This document shows, in pieces, positions 46,128-53,807 of a DNA stretch of 64,000 bases. Every line of letters begins with the position of its first letter. The stretch's first letter is position 1. Source of the stretch: Dysgonomonas sp. Marseille-P4361 (GTDB taxonomy: Bacteria > Bacteroidota > Bacteroidia > Bacteroidales > Dysgonomonadaceae); the NCBI RefSeq assembly GCF_900343125.1, contig NZ_OPYL01000002.1, forward strand, positions 124,001 through 188,000, written 5' to 3'. A program made the position numbers and the translations under genes. Under the pieces are notes generated by a model, which saw only the letters and a program-made list of their open reading frames with translations, did no database searches and had not been told where the DNA came from.

Positions 46128-46994
46128 TTACTTAGGAAGAACAAAAGGGATAGGAAGAAGAACTTGCATTGTGGTTGGTTTACCGTCTTTGAGTCCCGGA
46201 GTCCATTTGGGCATTCTCTTTATCAGATAATAAGCTTCTTCGTTGCACTCGTAATACAGACCCTTGTGTAATACCACGTTAGTTATTTCTCCATCTGCCG
46301 CAACGGTCAGATTGAATACAACGCGTCCCTCTATATTCATATCTAGGGCAGCTTTTGGATATTTAAGGTTTTCCTTGAGGTGAGCTTCTAAGGCTTTTTT
46401 ACCTCCCGGAAATTCGGGTAATCGGTTTAGAGAAGAGTCTTTTTCCTCAACAACTACTTTTTCCTCTTCTTTATTTATTTCTTCTTTTTCTTCTTTTTCT
46501 TCAATATTTGTCTGTAGCGATTTCTCTAACTCCTCTAATGAAACTCCGTTTTCTTTCTGCTCTTTGACAAAGTTGCGCAATGAATCATTCAATGTAAAAG
46601 AAACTACTAGCTCTACTGTTGTCTCAATAGGTTCTCCACCTTTTGAAGCAGGTGTCCAATTAGGCATTTTCTTTATTAAATCTATAACTCTGTCATCGGC
46701 AAGCGGGTCGAAGCCTTGAAGAATATCTATTCCTTTCACAGCTCCATCTTTACCTATATGTACCTTGGTGCGGACATCTCCTTCCATCTCAATATCAACC
46801 AATAGTAGGGGATAGCTAAGTCTGTCAGTTATATACTTACTAAAGGCTTCTTCTCCGCCATCGAATTGAGGTGCTTCAATATTTTCAGCAGAAGAGTTAG
46901 AATCTACCAATTTCACTGTTATGCCATTACCCAAGATGGATGAAAAATTGTGATTCAAGGATAGAGATAAAATAAGGAGTAATTTAAGAACCAT
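46128..46994 (-). CDS. Exported protein with two TonB C-terminal domains
   Basis: 288 residues. An N-terminal hydrophobic segment (LKLLLILSLSLNHNF) may be a signal peptide or anchor. Two TonB_C-like domains follow: about 40-140 (PQFDGGEEAFSKYITDRLSYP ... PNWTPASKGGEPIETTVEL in parts) and about 195-288 (PEFPGGKKALEAHLKENLKYP ... MPKWTPGLKDGKP). A Glu/Lys-rich linker joins them. The Pro-rich spacer of true TonB is missing and no ExbB/ExbD lie nearby, so energy transduction is doubtful. Confidence 0.82.
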   Translation of the reverse strand: MVLKLLLILSLSLNHNFSSILGNGITVKLVDSNSSAENIEAPQFDGGEEAFSKYITDRLSYPLLLVDIEMEGDVRTKVHIGKDGAVKGIDILQGFDPLADDRVIDLIKKMPNWTPASKGGEPIETTVELVVSFTLNDSLRNFVKEQKENGVSLEELEKSLQTNIEEKEEKEEINKEEEKVVVEEKDSSLNRLPEFPGGKKALEAHLKENLKYPKAALDMNIEGRVVFNLTVAADGEITNVVLHKGLYYECNEEAYYLIKRMPKWTPGLKDGKPTTMQVLLPIPFVLPK

Positions 46995-47036
46995 TTAAAT
47001 AGAATGTTTATTCTGTAAATAACCAATTGTTACATG

Positions 47037-47044
47037 CAAATATA
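47037..47044 (-). promoter_or_regulatory. -7 box (TATATTTG) of the tandem TonB_C gene
   Basis: TAnnTTTG on the minus strand, 42 bases before ATG 46994. Confidence 0.5.
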
Positions 47045-47235
47045 TATAAATTTCAGAACAGCATTGTCTTAAATCAGATTAACAAAAATGAAATAAGTAA
47101 AATAGCTTGATTATCAGCGTGGAAGTAGAGTGTCGTAGGTGCGATTAGAAGATGTTGTAGAGTGGGGATTACAAAATTAATTGGCTTTTTTAATCATATA
47201 TTATTGGAACAGATGTTTAATATTTAAAATATTCT

Positions 47236-47243
47236 TATATTTG
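47236..47243 (+). promoter_or_regulatory. -7 box (TATATTTG) of the Hint-like gene
   Basis: TAnnTTTG match 37 bases before ATG 47281. No TTG at the usual -33 spacing. Confidence 0.5.
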
Positions 47244-47280
47244 TAAAAACTTTACATAAAACTTACTAAAATAGAACATT

Positions 47281-47805
47281 ATGAACTTCAAACATTTCTT
47301 TATTATATCTATTCTTTTATTGCTTTCAACATTAGGTGCAAAAGCTCAATTTATGTTTGCTGAAGGTACTCCAATCGTTATGGCTAACGATACGGAAATA
47401 AAAGTAGAAAAGCTTATTGTAGGGGATGTCGTTCTTGCCTTTAATGAAAAGGATAAGGTTTACGAAGAGAAAAAGGTAAAAAGTATTACATCTACTATGT
47501 TGAATAGGTTTGCATCTATTACACTGGAAACAGGTAAACAAATTACGTTGACTCTAGATAGTCCTATCTATGCAGAGAAAGGCTGGATATCTTTAAGTCC
47601 TGAACAAACAATGGCAAATGATAAATACAAAAAAGTAGGTACATGTACTCAAGACGATTTTGTCTTATTCTACAATGTCGAAAGTAGTGACTATATTGAG
47701 ATACATACTATACGAGGTGTCCTTGAAGCTAAAAAGGCTTATGTTATAGAGCTCGAAGGCGATGGTGCTATTGTTGCTAATGGTTTCCTTGTAGGACAAA
47801 ACTAA
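47281..47805 (+). CDS. Secreted Hint-fold protein lacking self-cleavage residues
   Basis: 174 residues: signal peptide of about 22 (ending AKA), then a single domain that follows the Hint (hedgehog/intein) pattern. FMFAEGTPIVM matches the usual CFxxGTxV start but has Met25 for the catalytic Cys. IKVEKLIVGDVVLAFNEKDK matches the I-x-x-I/L-x-x-GD-x-V-x-A/S element. ITLETGKQITLTLDSPIYAE sits where the THP histidine should be (Ser instead). The end, ELEGDGAIVANGFLVGQN, matches the VANGxLVHN close with Gln for His, and Asn174 is the last residue. No catalytic residue remains, so splicing or cleavage is not expected. Function is unknown. Confidence 0.75.
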   Translation: MNFKHFFIISILLLLSTLGAKAQFMFAEGTPIVMANDTEIKVEKLIVGDVVLAFNEKDKVYEEKKVKSITSTMLNRFASITLETGKQITLTLDSPIYAEKGWISLSPEQTMANDKYKKVGTCTQDDFVLFYNVESSDYIEIHTIRGVLEAKKAYVIELEGDGAIVANGFLVGQN

Positions 47806-47836
47806 TTGATAAAACGATAATTGTTATATAATATAT

Positions 47837-47868
47837 AAAAAGAGCGACTTATTTAAGTCGCTCTTTTT
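47837..47868 (+). terminator. Bidirectional intrinsic terminator
   Basis: 14-base stem AAAAAGAGCGACTT/AAGTCGCTCTTTTT with 4-base loop, then T-run; A-run on the other side. It serves the convergent Hint-like and tdh genes. Confidence 0.87.
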
Positions 47869-47886
47869 TTGTTGGTAATATGTCTT

Positions 47887-48837
47887 TTATTTAATCTTGC
47901 TTTTCAATACTTTAATCATGTCTTCAGACATTTTCTCTAAATCGTACTCAGGTTTCCATCCCCACTCTTCACGGGCACAAGTGTCATCCAGCGAATTTGG
48001 CCAAGAATCAGCAATAGCTTGCTTAAGAGGGTCTATCTCATATCTCATCTTGAAGTCAGGGTAATGTTTTTTTACAGCAGCGTAAATCATTTCCGGGTCG
48101 AAACTCATAGATGCAATATTGAAAGAGTTGCGATGAATCAGCTTGTCAGGATTAGCTTCCATGATGTTTATTGCAGCATTCAAGGCATCGGGCATATACA
48201 TCATATCCATAAATGTCCCAGCCTTGACAGGGCAAACAAAGTCTTCTCCTGCAACGGCCTTGTAATAGATCTCCACAGCATAGTCGGTCGTTCCGCCTCC
48301 AGGCTGAGTCAGATTAGAAATAATTCCGGGAAATCTTACCGAACGAGTATCTACTCCCCATCTGGTGTAATAATAATCGCTAAGCAATTCTCCTGTAACT
48401 TTAGTTATACCATACACAGTATTTGGACGCTGTATCGTATCCTGAGGTGTTTTGTCTTTCGGAGTACTTAACCCAAAAGCTCCGATAGAACTTGGTGTAA
48501 ATACAGCACAATTATATTCTCTAGCAACATCAAGGCAATTCATCAAACTGCCGATACCTACATCCCAACCTAGTTTAGGGTTTTTCTCTGCTGTAGCAGA
48601 AAGGATTGCAGCAAGATTGTAGATTGTATCAATCTTATATTTCTTTACAGTATCTGCCAGTTGTTGTATGTTAGTTGCATCTATCTCAACAGTCGGTCCC
48701 CAATCGAAAAAGCCTTCTGGATAGGGTGGCTTGAAATAACCGCAAATAACATTGTCTACTCCGTAGATAGAACGCAACTTAATGCTAAGCTCTGAGCCTA
48801 TTTGTCCAGTGCTGCCAACGATTAAAATGTTTTTCAT
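47887..48837 (-). CDS. tdh: L-threonine 3-dehydrogenase, SDR (epimerase-like) type
   Basis: 316 residues of the extended SDR fold: ILIVGSTGQIGSEL (NAD-binding GxxGxxG, about 4-17), YNLAAILSATAEKNP, the active Ser/Tyr/Lys set with FTPSSIGAF and NTVYGITKVTGELL, and WGVDTRSVRFPGIIS. Alone it could be called a sugar epimerase, but it lies 16 bases after kbl, and SDR-type threonine dehydrogenases of Bacteroidota share this sequence form. It would oxidise L-threonine to 2-amino-3-oxobutyrate with NAD+, the substrate of Kbl. Confidence 0.9.
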   Translation of the reverse strand: MKNILIVGSTGQIGSELSIKLRSIYGVDNVICGYFKPPYPEGFFDWGPTVEIDATNIQQLADTVKKYKIDTIYNLAAILSATAEKNPKLGWDVGIGSLMNCLDVAREYNCAVFTPSSIGAFGLSTPKDKTPQDTIQRPNTVYGITKVTGELLSDYYYTRWGVDTRSVRFPGIISNLTQPGGGTTDYAVEIYYKAVAGEDFVCPVKAGTFMDMMYMPDALNAAINIMEANPDKLIHRNSFNIASMSFDPEMIYAAVKKHYPDFKMRYEIDPLKQAIADSWPNSLDDTCAREEWGWKPEYDLEKMSEDMIKVLKSKIK

Positions 48838-48853
48838 AAACTAAAAAAGAAAA

Positions 48854-50050
48854 CTATTTAATAACACCTAATTCTTTTCCAATCTTCGTAAATGCTGTAA
48901 TACATTTATCCAGATGTTCTTTTTCGTGTCCAGCTGATATTTGTACACGGATGCGAGCTAAATCTTTTGGTACTACCGGGTAATAGAATCCGGTAACATA
49001 GATACCTTCATCTAATAATTTTGTAGCCATATCTTGAGACAGTTTTGCATCATACAGCATTACTGCACAAATAGAAGACTGTGTAGGTTTGATATCGAAC
49101 CCTGCAGCTTCCATTTTTTCAACAAAATAATCAGTATTTGCATGTAATTTATCTTGTAAATCATTGCTTTGTTCCATCATTTCAAACATTTTGATTCCGG
49201 CTCCGGCAATAGCAGGCGGGATAGAGTTTGAAAATAGATAAGGACGTGAGCGTTGACGAAGTAAATCAATGATCTCTTTTTTACCGGTTGTGAAGCCTCC
49301 AATTGCGCCACCAAAAGATTTACCTAGAGTTCCGGTAATAATTTCTACTTGTCCTTTCAGGTTGAATAATTCAGTTGTACCACGTCCGGTCTTTCCCACA
49401 ACACCGGCAGAGTGAGACTCATCTACCATTATCATGGCATCGTATTTCTGAGCCAGTTCATATATTTTATCAAGCGGAGCTACGTTTCCATCCATGGAGA
49501 AAACTCCATCTGTTACAATTATACGAAATCGTTGAGCTTGAGCTAGCTTAAGCTGTTTTTCCAAATCAGCCATATCTGCATTTGCATAGCGGTAGCGAAC
49601 AGCTTTACATAAGCGAACTCCATCTATAATAGAAGCATGGTTTAACGAGTCGGAAATGATCGCATCCTGATCCGTTAATAGTGGTTCAAAAACTCCACCG
49701 TTGGCATCAAAACATGCGGCATAAAGAATAGTATCTTCTGTGCCGAAAAATTTAGCAATGGCAGCTTCCAACTCTTTGTGTAAATCTTGAGTTCCACAGA
49801 TAAAGCGAACCGAAGACATACCAAAACCGCGTGAATCCATTGCTTGTTTAGCTGCTTCGATCAGTTCTTTATTATCCGAAAGACCTAAGTAATTATTAGC
49901 ACAAAAATTTAACACTTCTTGCCCAGAGCTAACCTTTATTTTAGCTCCTTGTGGCGAAACGATAATACGTTCGTTTTTGTACAATCCTGCTGATTTAATA
50001 TCAGCTAGCTCATCTTGTAGATGTTTTTGAAATTTAGAATATGTAATCAT
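48854..50050 (-). CDS. kbl: 2-Amino-3-ketobutyrate CoA ligase (glycine C-acetyltransferase)
   Basis: 398 residues, usual length. A PLP fold-type I enzyme of the alpha-oxoamine synthase family: VLNFCANNYLGLSDN at the N-terminus, HASIIDGVRLCKA (His stacking on PLP), MIMVDESHSAGVVG (Asp210), and the PLP lysine Lys244 in TGTLGKSFGGAIGG. It cleaves 2-amino-3-oxobutyrate with CoA to glycine and acetyl-CoA. First gene of a two-gene threonine catabolism operon with tdh. Confidence 0.95.
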   Translation of the reverse strand: MITYSKFQKHLQDELADIKSAGLYKNERIIVSPQGAKIKVSSGQEVLNFCANNYLGLSDNKELIEAAKQAMDSRGFGMSSVRFICGTQDLHKELEAAIAKFFGTEDTILYAACFDANGGVFEPLLTDQDAIISDSLNHASIIDGVRLCKAVRYRYANADMADLEKQLKLAQAQRFRIIVTDGVFSMDGNVAPLDKIYELAQKYDAMIMVDESHSAGVVGKTGRGTTELFNLKGQVEIITGTLGKSFGGAIGGFTTGKKEIIDLLRQRSRPYLFSNSIPPAIAGAGIKMFEMMEQSNDLQDKLHANTDYFVEKMEAAGFDIKPTQSSICAVMLYDAKLSQDMATKLLDEGIYVTGFYYPVVPKDLARIRVQISAGHEKEHLDKCITAFTKIGKELGVIK

Positions 50051-50228
50051 GGCTATTAATTTTAGTGAGTAAAGGTAGTAAATGTTAATTAGAATATGAG
50101 GTCTTATTGAGAGAATATTTTTTGAAGAATTAAAGTTTTAAAAAAAGAGAAGAATGTGCTGTGACAGTAAGGATATGTAGTAAAAAAAAACTAATTTTAG
50201 CTATTGTTTAATTTTAAGTAATTGTTTC

Positions 50229-51242
50229 ATGAAAAAAGTAATTGCCCTAATCTTAGTCTTGTGTTCATCCGTCTTATTTTTAGGAGCTCAGGAAAGTTTG
50301 TTAACCTTGGATAATTATACAGTTCCTATCGGGAAGAAAGGAGCTTTTGTCGGGAAGGTTGTTTCTTCAAACAAAGAGAAGATATCAATAAAAAAGGATG
50401 CTTCTAAATTATTTACTATCGACAAAGAAGGGAATATCAGTTTAAAAAAGGATAAAGAGGTAGATTCAAATTCTCCTATCAGCTATGTTATTACCTTAAA
50501 ACAAGGAAAACAGTTGAAAGATATTGAGTTAGTAAAAGATAACTTTGTACGCAATAAAGTAATAGCTCACAGAGGAGCTTGGAAGAAACATGATGTTAGC
50601 CATAACTCAATGAGTTCATTAAAATATGCTATTGAATTGGAGTGTGAAGGTACTGAAATCGATGTTTGGTTGTCAAAAGATGATGTCGTTGTTTTAAATC
50701 ATGATGATAATATAAAAGGAAAGGTTGTTGAAGATACTCCGTTGAGTGAATTAAAGAAAATGAAACTTAAAAAAGGAGACTTGATCCCTACTCTTGAAGA
50801 GACAATAGAATGTATAAAACAACAGAACAAGACAAAACTTGTTATTGAAATTAAAGGAACTAAGCAAGGGAAAGCTATTTCAGATTCAGTAGTAAGTCTT
50901 GTGCATCGAATGAGAGCTCAAGGATGGGTAAATTACATTTCCTTTGGACTGAAATATTTGCAACGTGTAAAGGAATTAGATCCTACTGCAGAGGTGGCTT
51001 ATTTAGAATCAGATAAAACATTGGAAGAATTGAAGGCTGCGAATATGAACGGCATCGATTTACATTATAATCAGTTCTTAAAGGATCCAGAACTCGTAAA
51101 TAAGGCAAAATCGATGGGATTATCTACCAATGTCTGGACAGTGAACAAAGAAGAAGATATGAAAGCGTTACTAGAACAAGGTTTGGATCTTATCACTACC
51201 GATGAGCCGGAGCTGTTATTTCAGCTGATAAATAGTAAATAA
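50229..51242 (+). CDS. Exported glycerophosphodiester phosphodiesterase family protein
   Basis: 337 residues. A signal peptide (ending FLGAQ) is followed by an about 85-residue beta domain of cadherin/BACON type (LTLDNYTVPIGKKGAFVGKV). The GDPD TIM barrel starts at about 113: IAHRGAWKKHDVSHNS (His-Arg), CEGTEIDVWLSKD (Glu and Asp metal ligands), VVLNHDD (His), TKLVIEIKG (Glu-Lys) and NVWTVNKEEDM near the end. It hydrolyses glycerophosphodiesters or related phosphodiesters in the periplasm or at the surface. Monocistronic. Confidence 0.9.
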   Translation: MKKVIALILVLCSSVLFLGAQESLLTLDNYTVPIGKKGAFVGKVVSSNKEKISIKKDASKLFTIDKEGNISLKKDKEVDSNSPISYVITLKQGKQLKDIELVKDNFVRNKVIAHRGAWKKHDVSHNSMSSLKYAIELECEGTEIDVWLSKDDVVVLNHDDNIKGKVVEDTPLSELKKMKLKKGDLIPTLEETIECIKQQNKTKLVIEIKGTKQGKAISDSVVSLVHRMRAQGWVNYISFGLKYLQRVKELDPTAEVAYLESDKTLEELKAANMNGIDLHYNQFLKDPELVNKAKSMGLSTNVWTVNKEEDMKALLEQGLDLITTDEPELLFQLINSK

Positions 51243-51267
51243 TACACAGTACATATATTATTTATAT

Positions 51268-51303
51268 AGAACGCTATCAGGTCAAATGATTTGATAGCGT
51301 TCT
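51268..51303 (+). terminator. Terminator of the glycerophosphodiesterase gene
   Basis: 12-base stem AGAACGCTATCA/TGATAGCGTTCT, loop of 12, then TTTTTT. It begins 25 bases after the stop. Confidence 0.8.
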
Positions 51304-51351
51304 TTTTTCTGTCTGTTTATGGAATTTTACACTTTTTACTATCTATTAATA

Positions 51352-51441
51352 TGTAAATTAAAAAGGGCTTCCCCTTGGCCTTCCCGCCTCGTACAGATGA
51401 CGATGCTCTCAATTCTCAAAGTTGTTATCGTTTGAGGCGGG
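51352..51441. other. GC-richer structured segment of unknown role
   Basis: A short stretch clearly richer in G/C than its surroundings. It holds a small hairpin AAGGG-CTTC-CCCTT (about 51363-51376) and an 8-base pairing CCCGCCTC (51383-51390) with GAGGCGGG (51434-51441) around a 43-base loop. No open frame is credible here. It may be a small RNA or a relic of an insertion. Confidence 0.3.
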
Positions 51442-51453
51442 TTTATTTAAACT

Positions 51454-51481
51454 AAAAAAACTCCCATCTGAGATGAGAGTT
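51454..51481 (-). terminator. Terminator of the YtxH gene
   Basis: On the minus strand ACTC-T-CATC / GATG-G-GAGT form a stem with a 3-base loop, followed by seven T. It lies 33 bases after the YtxH stop. Confidence 0.78.
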
Positions 51482-51513
51482 CTTTATTTTATCTGCAATA
51501 GTTTTACAGTTTA

Positions 51514-51816
51514 CTATACTTTAGCCTTCGCTTTCGCTTCAAAGTCAGAAAGTTCTTCAGCTAACTTTCCTGCAACATCACCGGCTACTTCGTTAAATTT
51601 TTGTTGTCCTTTTCTTACTTCTTGGCGAGCTACAACTCCGGCTCTCAAAGCTTTGCTTCTCCCAACTGTAAGACCGTAGTCTAATTCCGATTTTGCTCTA
51701 CCAGCTACATTGTTAACTCTATTTCTTAGTTCTTCTCTGGTTTCTTCATCTGAAAGCTTTAAAGCCGCATATACTCCTAGAGCACCTACAGCAAGACCTA
51801 AAAAAAATCCTCTCAT
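51514..51816 (-). CDS. YtxH domain-containing protein
   Basis: 100 residues. A glycine-rich hydrophobic start (GFFLGLAVGALGVYAALKL) is followed by amphipathic, charged helices (DEETREELRNRVNNVAGRAKSELD, ELSDFEAKAKAKV) typical of YtxH or gas-vesicle-like stress proteins. It is likely anchored in the inner membrane by its N-terminus. Its role in this phylum is unknown. It has its own terminator. Confidence 0.8.
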   Translation of the reverse strand: MRGFFLGLAVGALGVYAALKLSDEETREELRNRVNNVAGRAKSELDYGLTVGRSKALRAGVVARQEVRKGQQKFNEVAGDVAGKLAEELSDFEAKAKAKV

Positions 51817-51968
51817 ATGCTTCTCCTTTTATTAATTAGACATTACTTGTTTTAACAAATATAGAACTATTTGATAAAATATCATCGAATTTAAGACTTA
51901 ATTTGTGTATCAGATATTTAATAGTTATTAAAGCTTGTATCTACAGTAGTAAAGAGATGACGAGAGGT

Positions 51969-52148
51969 TTATTGATCGCTTTTCTTTTTGAATAAATTCC
52001 CCATAAAAGGGAAAGCAAAAATAATAGGAATAAAAAAGACAGGGATGTCGAAGATGAAATAGGCAATAGCAAATACAATCATCAGAACGATGCTTACCAG
52101 CAGTATCCATTCAGTTAGTCCCCATTTTGGTTTGTTATTATCTTCCAT
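51969..52148 (-). CDS. 59-residue two-helix membrane protein
   Basis: ATG 52148 to TAA 51969, starting MEDNNKPKWGLTEWILLVSI. Two hydrophobic helices (about residues 14-33 and 36-50, with a DIP turn between) and a basic end GNLFKKKSDQ. The polar start, two clean membrane helices and a Lys-rich end speak for a real gene; another frame over the same bases is longer but lacks these features. Function unknown. Confidence 0.65.
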   Translation of the reverse strand: MEDNNKPKWGLTEWILLVSIVLMIVFAIAYFIFDIPVFFIPIIFAFPFMGNLFKKKSDQ

Positions 52149-52259
52149 GTTTTTGGTACAAAAGCATTCAAATTTAGGGATAATTCTATAGAAATATGAA
52201 AAATATGACTCGTTTCATGTTTTTTAATCTAAAAACATTATTATGGTTAAATATTTTAC

Positions 52260-52286
52260 TATATTTGTCGAGGGTAGTTATTCCCT
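52260..52286 (+). promoter_or_regulatory. -7 box and overlapping operator candidate of the S24 regulator
   Basis: TATATTTG at 52260-52267, followed at 52271-52286 by the imperfect palindrome AGGGTAGTTATTCCCT (one mismatch between six-base arms). The position over the transcription start suits autorepression. Confidence 0.5.
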
Positions 52287-52323
52287 TGATAGATAAAATA
52301 GTATAGCTAAAATAGATTAGACC

Positions 52324-53064
52324 ATGTTGGAATTTAAAGATAGATTAAAGTTTTTGCTCGAAAAAGAAGGAGTGACAGCGTATCGCATATGGAAAGATAC
52401 AGCTATAACTAAAGGTACAATAGCGAACTATATTGAGGGAAAAACCTCTCCTAATAGGTCAAATGTTTCTATTCTGGCATCCTATTTTAATGTGAATGAG
52501 AATTGGCTGCTGAATGGGGAAGGGAAAATGAATTCTTTTATTCGCTCCAAAAGTGACGAACCTTATCTGGTTACCAAGTCGGGAGTGAAATATTACGAAA
52601 TGGCAAATGGTAAGTTTCGTATGCGAGTTCCTTTCATCCCTGTTAAGGCATATGCCAAATATATTGATGAATACAGAGATGCTGAATTCTTAAGTGATGA
52701 TTTTGAGGAATTCGACTTTATTGTAGATAAAATAGGGCATGGCCGTTATTTTGCATTCGAGATAAAAGGCGACAGTATGGATGATGATAGCAAACGAAGT
52801 ATAAGTGATGGAGACATTGTTTTGGCTAGAGAACTGTCAAAAGAACATTGGCGGAATAAGCTGCATACAGAAGATTTTCCTAACTGGATCATTGTGTTAG
52901 ATAATACAATCCTTTGCAAACAGATTGTAGATCAGGATATAGACAACGGGAATATTACTTGTCATTCCTTAAATCCGTCTCCGGAATATGCTGATTTTAC
53001 ACTTAAACTAGATAATGTCTCCCAACTATTGAATATTATACAAAAAGTGTCGAGCGTATTTTAG
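52324..53064 (+). CDS. XRE/S24 LexA-like transcriptional regulator
   Basis: 246 residues. The N-terminal HTH (about 1-65) reads FLLEKEGVTAYRIWKDTAITKGTIANYIEGKTSPNRSNVSILASYF in order. The C-terminal S24 peptidase-like domain begins near 105 and has the Ser in FEIKGDSMDD and a Lys in TILCKQIV. The cleavage position, normally Ala-Gly in IPV-x-A-x-AG, reads IPVKAYAKY, so Gly is Lys. It may repress without RecA-dependent self-cleavage. No prophage genes surround it. Confidence 0.85.
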   Translation: MLEFKDRLKFLLEKEGVTAYRIWKDTAITKGTIANYIEGKTSPNRSNVSILASYFNVNENWLLNGEGKMNSFIRSKSDEPYLVTKSGVKYYEMANGKFRMRVPFIPVKAYAKYIDEYRDAEFLSDDFEEFDFIVDKIGHGRYFAFEIKGDSMDDDSKRSISDGDIVLARELSKEHWRNKLHTEDFPNWIIVLDNTILCKQIVDQDIDNGNITCHSLNPSPEYADFTLKLDNVSQLLNIIQKVSSVF

Positions 53065-53074
53065 TTGTATAGCA

Positions 53075-53653
53075 TTAGGAATGTAGCGATTGTACAAATG
53101 ATTTGAGTTCAGGAAAAAAGCTTTGATAGTAATCTCTTAGTTCATTATAATTCTTCTCAAATTCTCCGAATATATTAGCTTCGTTATCCAGATAATTAGC
53201 TCTTTGCTTTAATCTGTCGAAACTTTTTTCTATCATCCACTTGTAGCGGTAATTATAGAACCAGTTTTCACTTTCCATATACATAAACATTGAACAAAAC
53301 TGACCGGGAAGTATATCCTTATAGTCGCTTATTTGTTTATAACTCTTTTGTGCAAATGGTTCCCATCCTCCGACGGGTTCATTCTCCTGATCTTGAGCTA
53401 AGAAATGATCGTATGCAACATCTAAAAATGCTCCCGAATACCTGCCTGCTGTGCTCTGGAGAAGCTTGACTGCATCTTGTGTTGACGGATGTTTGTCGGT
53501 AAATGAATCTATTTGCCTGTGAATGTGTATCCCTTGTTGGATCGTTTCGGGATATTGTTCTATTTGTTTCCCTTTTATTTGATCGGCAATCATATTTCCT
53601 ATAAGGATTTCGGGGTTGCCAAAAGACAGGTATGCATGTGCTAAGAAATTCAT
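53075..53653 (-). CDS. Acyl carrier protein phosphodiesterase family (DUF479)
   Basis: 192 residues from ATG 53653 (an upstream TTG at 53659 is less likely). The sequence NFLAHAYLSFGNPEILIGNMIAD opens as in E. coli AcpH, followed by GIHIHRQIDSFTDKHPS (His and Asp of the HD-like metal site) and AFLDVAYDHFLAQD. It would remove the phosphopantetheine group from acyl carrier protein; the Bacteroidota members are less studied. Convergent with the S24 gene, gap 10. Confidence 0.9.
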   Translation of the reverse strand: MNFLAHAYLSFGNPEILIGNMIADQIKGKQIEQYPETIQQGIHIHRQIDSFTDKHPSTQDAVKLLQSTAGRYSGAFLDVAYDHFLAQDQENEPVGGWEPFAQKSYKQISDYKDILPGQFCSMFMYMESENWFYNYRYKWMIEKSFDRLKQRANYLDNEANIFGEFEKNYNELRDYYQSFFPELKSFVQSLHS

Positions 53654-53678
53654 TTTCAAAACTCGTTTATAACTCCAG

Positions 53679-53709
53679 CAAAGATAGTTCTATTTGGGAC
53701 ACAAGCAAA
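53679..53709 (-). promoter_or_regulatory. Promoter of the ACP phosphodiesterase gene
   Basis: On the minus strand TTTG (53709-53706) and TATCTTTG (53686-53679) are 19 bases apart, a full match to the Bacteroidota -33/-7 pattern. The -7 box ends 26 bases before ATG 53653. Confidence 0.75.
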
Positions 53710-53743
53710 AGTATAATGATTTTGTACTTTCATATATAAAGAA

Positions 53744-53775
53744 AAACCTGTTATTCTAAAGTGAATAACAGGTTT
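53744..53775 (-). terminator. Terminator of the beta-barrel/anti-sigma-like gene
   Basis: 13-base stem AAACCTGTTATTC/GAATAACAGGTTT with 6-base loop and T-run on the minus strand, 33 bases after the stop at 53808. Confidence 0.82.
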
Positions 53776-53807
53776 CGTTCGTTTTATGAGGTTTGTGCCA
53801 GTTGATT

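Noticed and set aside
46440-46510. Repetitive Glu/Lys codons that look like a low-complexity repeat
   Set aside because: They encode the charged linker between the two TonB_C domains.
48019-48471. 150-codon plus-strand frame
   Set aside because: Fully inside tdh on the other strand; composition and lack of motifs show it is a shadow.
47887-48837. Reading the gene as a UDP-sugar epimerase
   Set aside because: The kbl gene directly upstream and the sequence form favour threonine dehydrogenase.
51422-51679. 85-codon plus-strand frame
   Set aside because: Overlaps the YtxH gene antisense and its terminator; no conserved features.
52324-53064. S24 regulator as sign of a prophage
   Set aside because: No phage structural, replication or integrase genes surround it.
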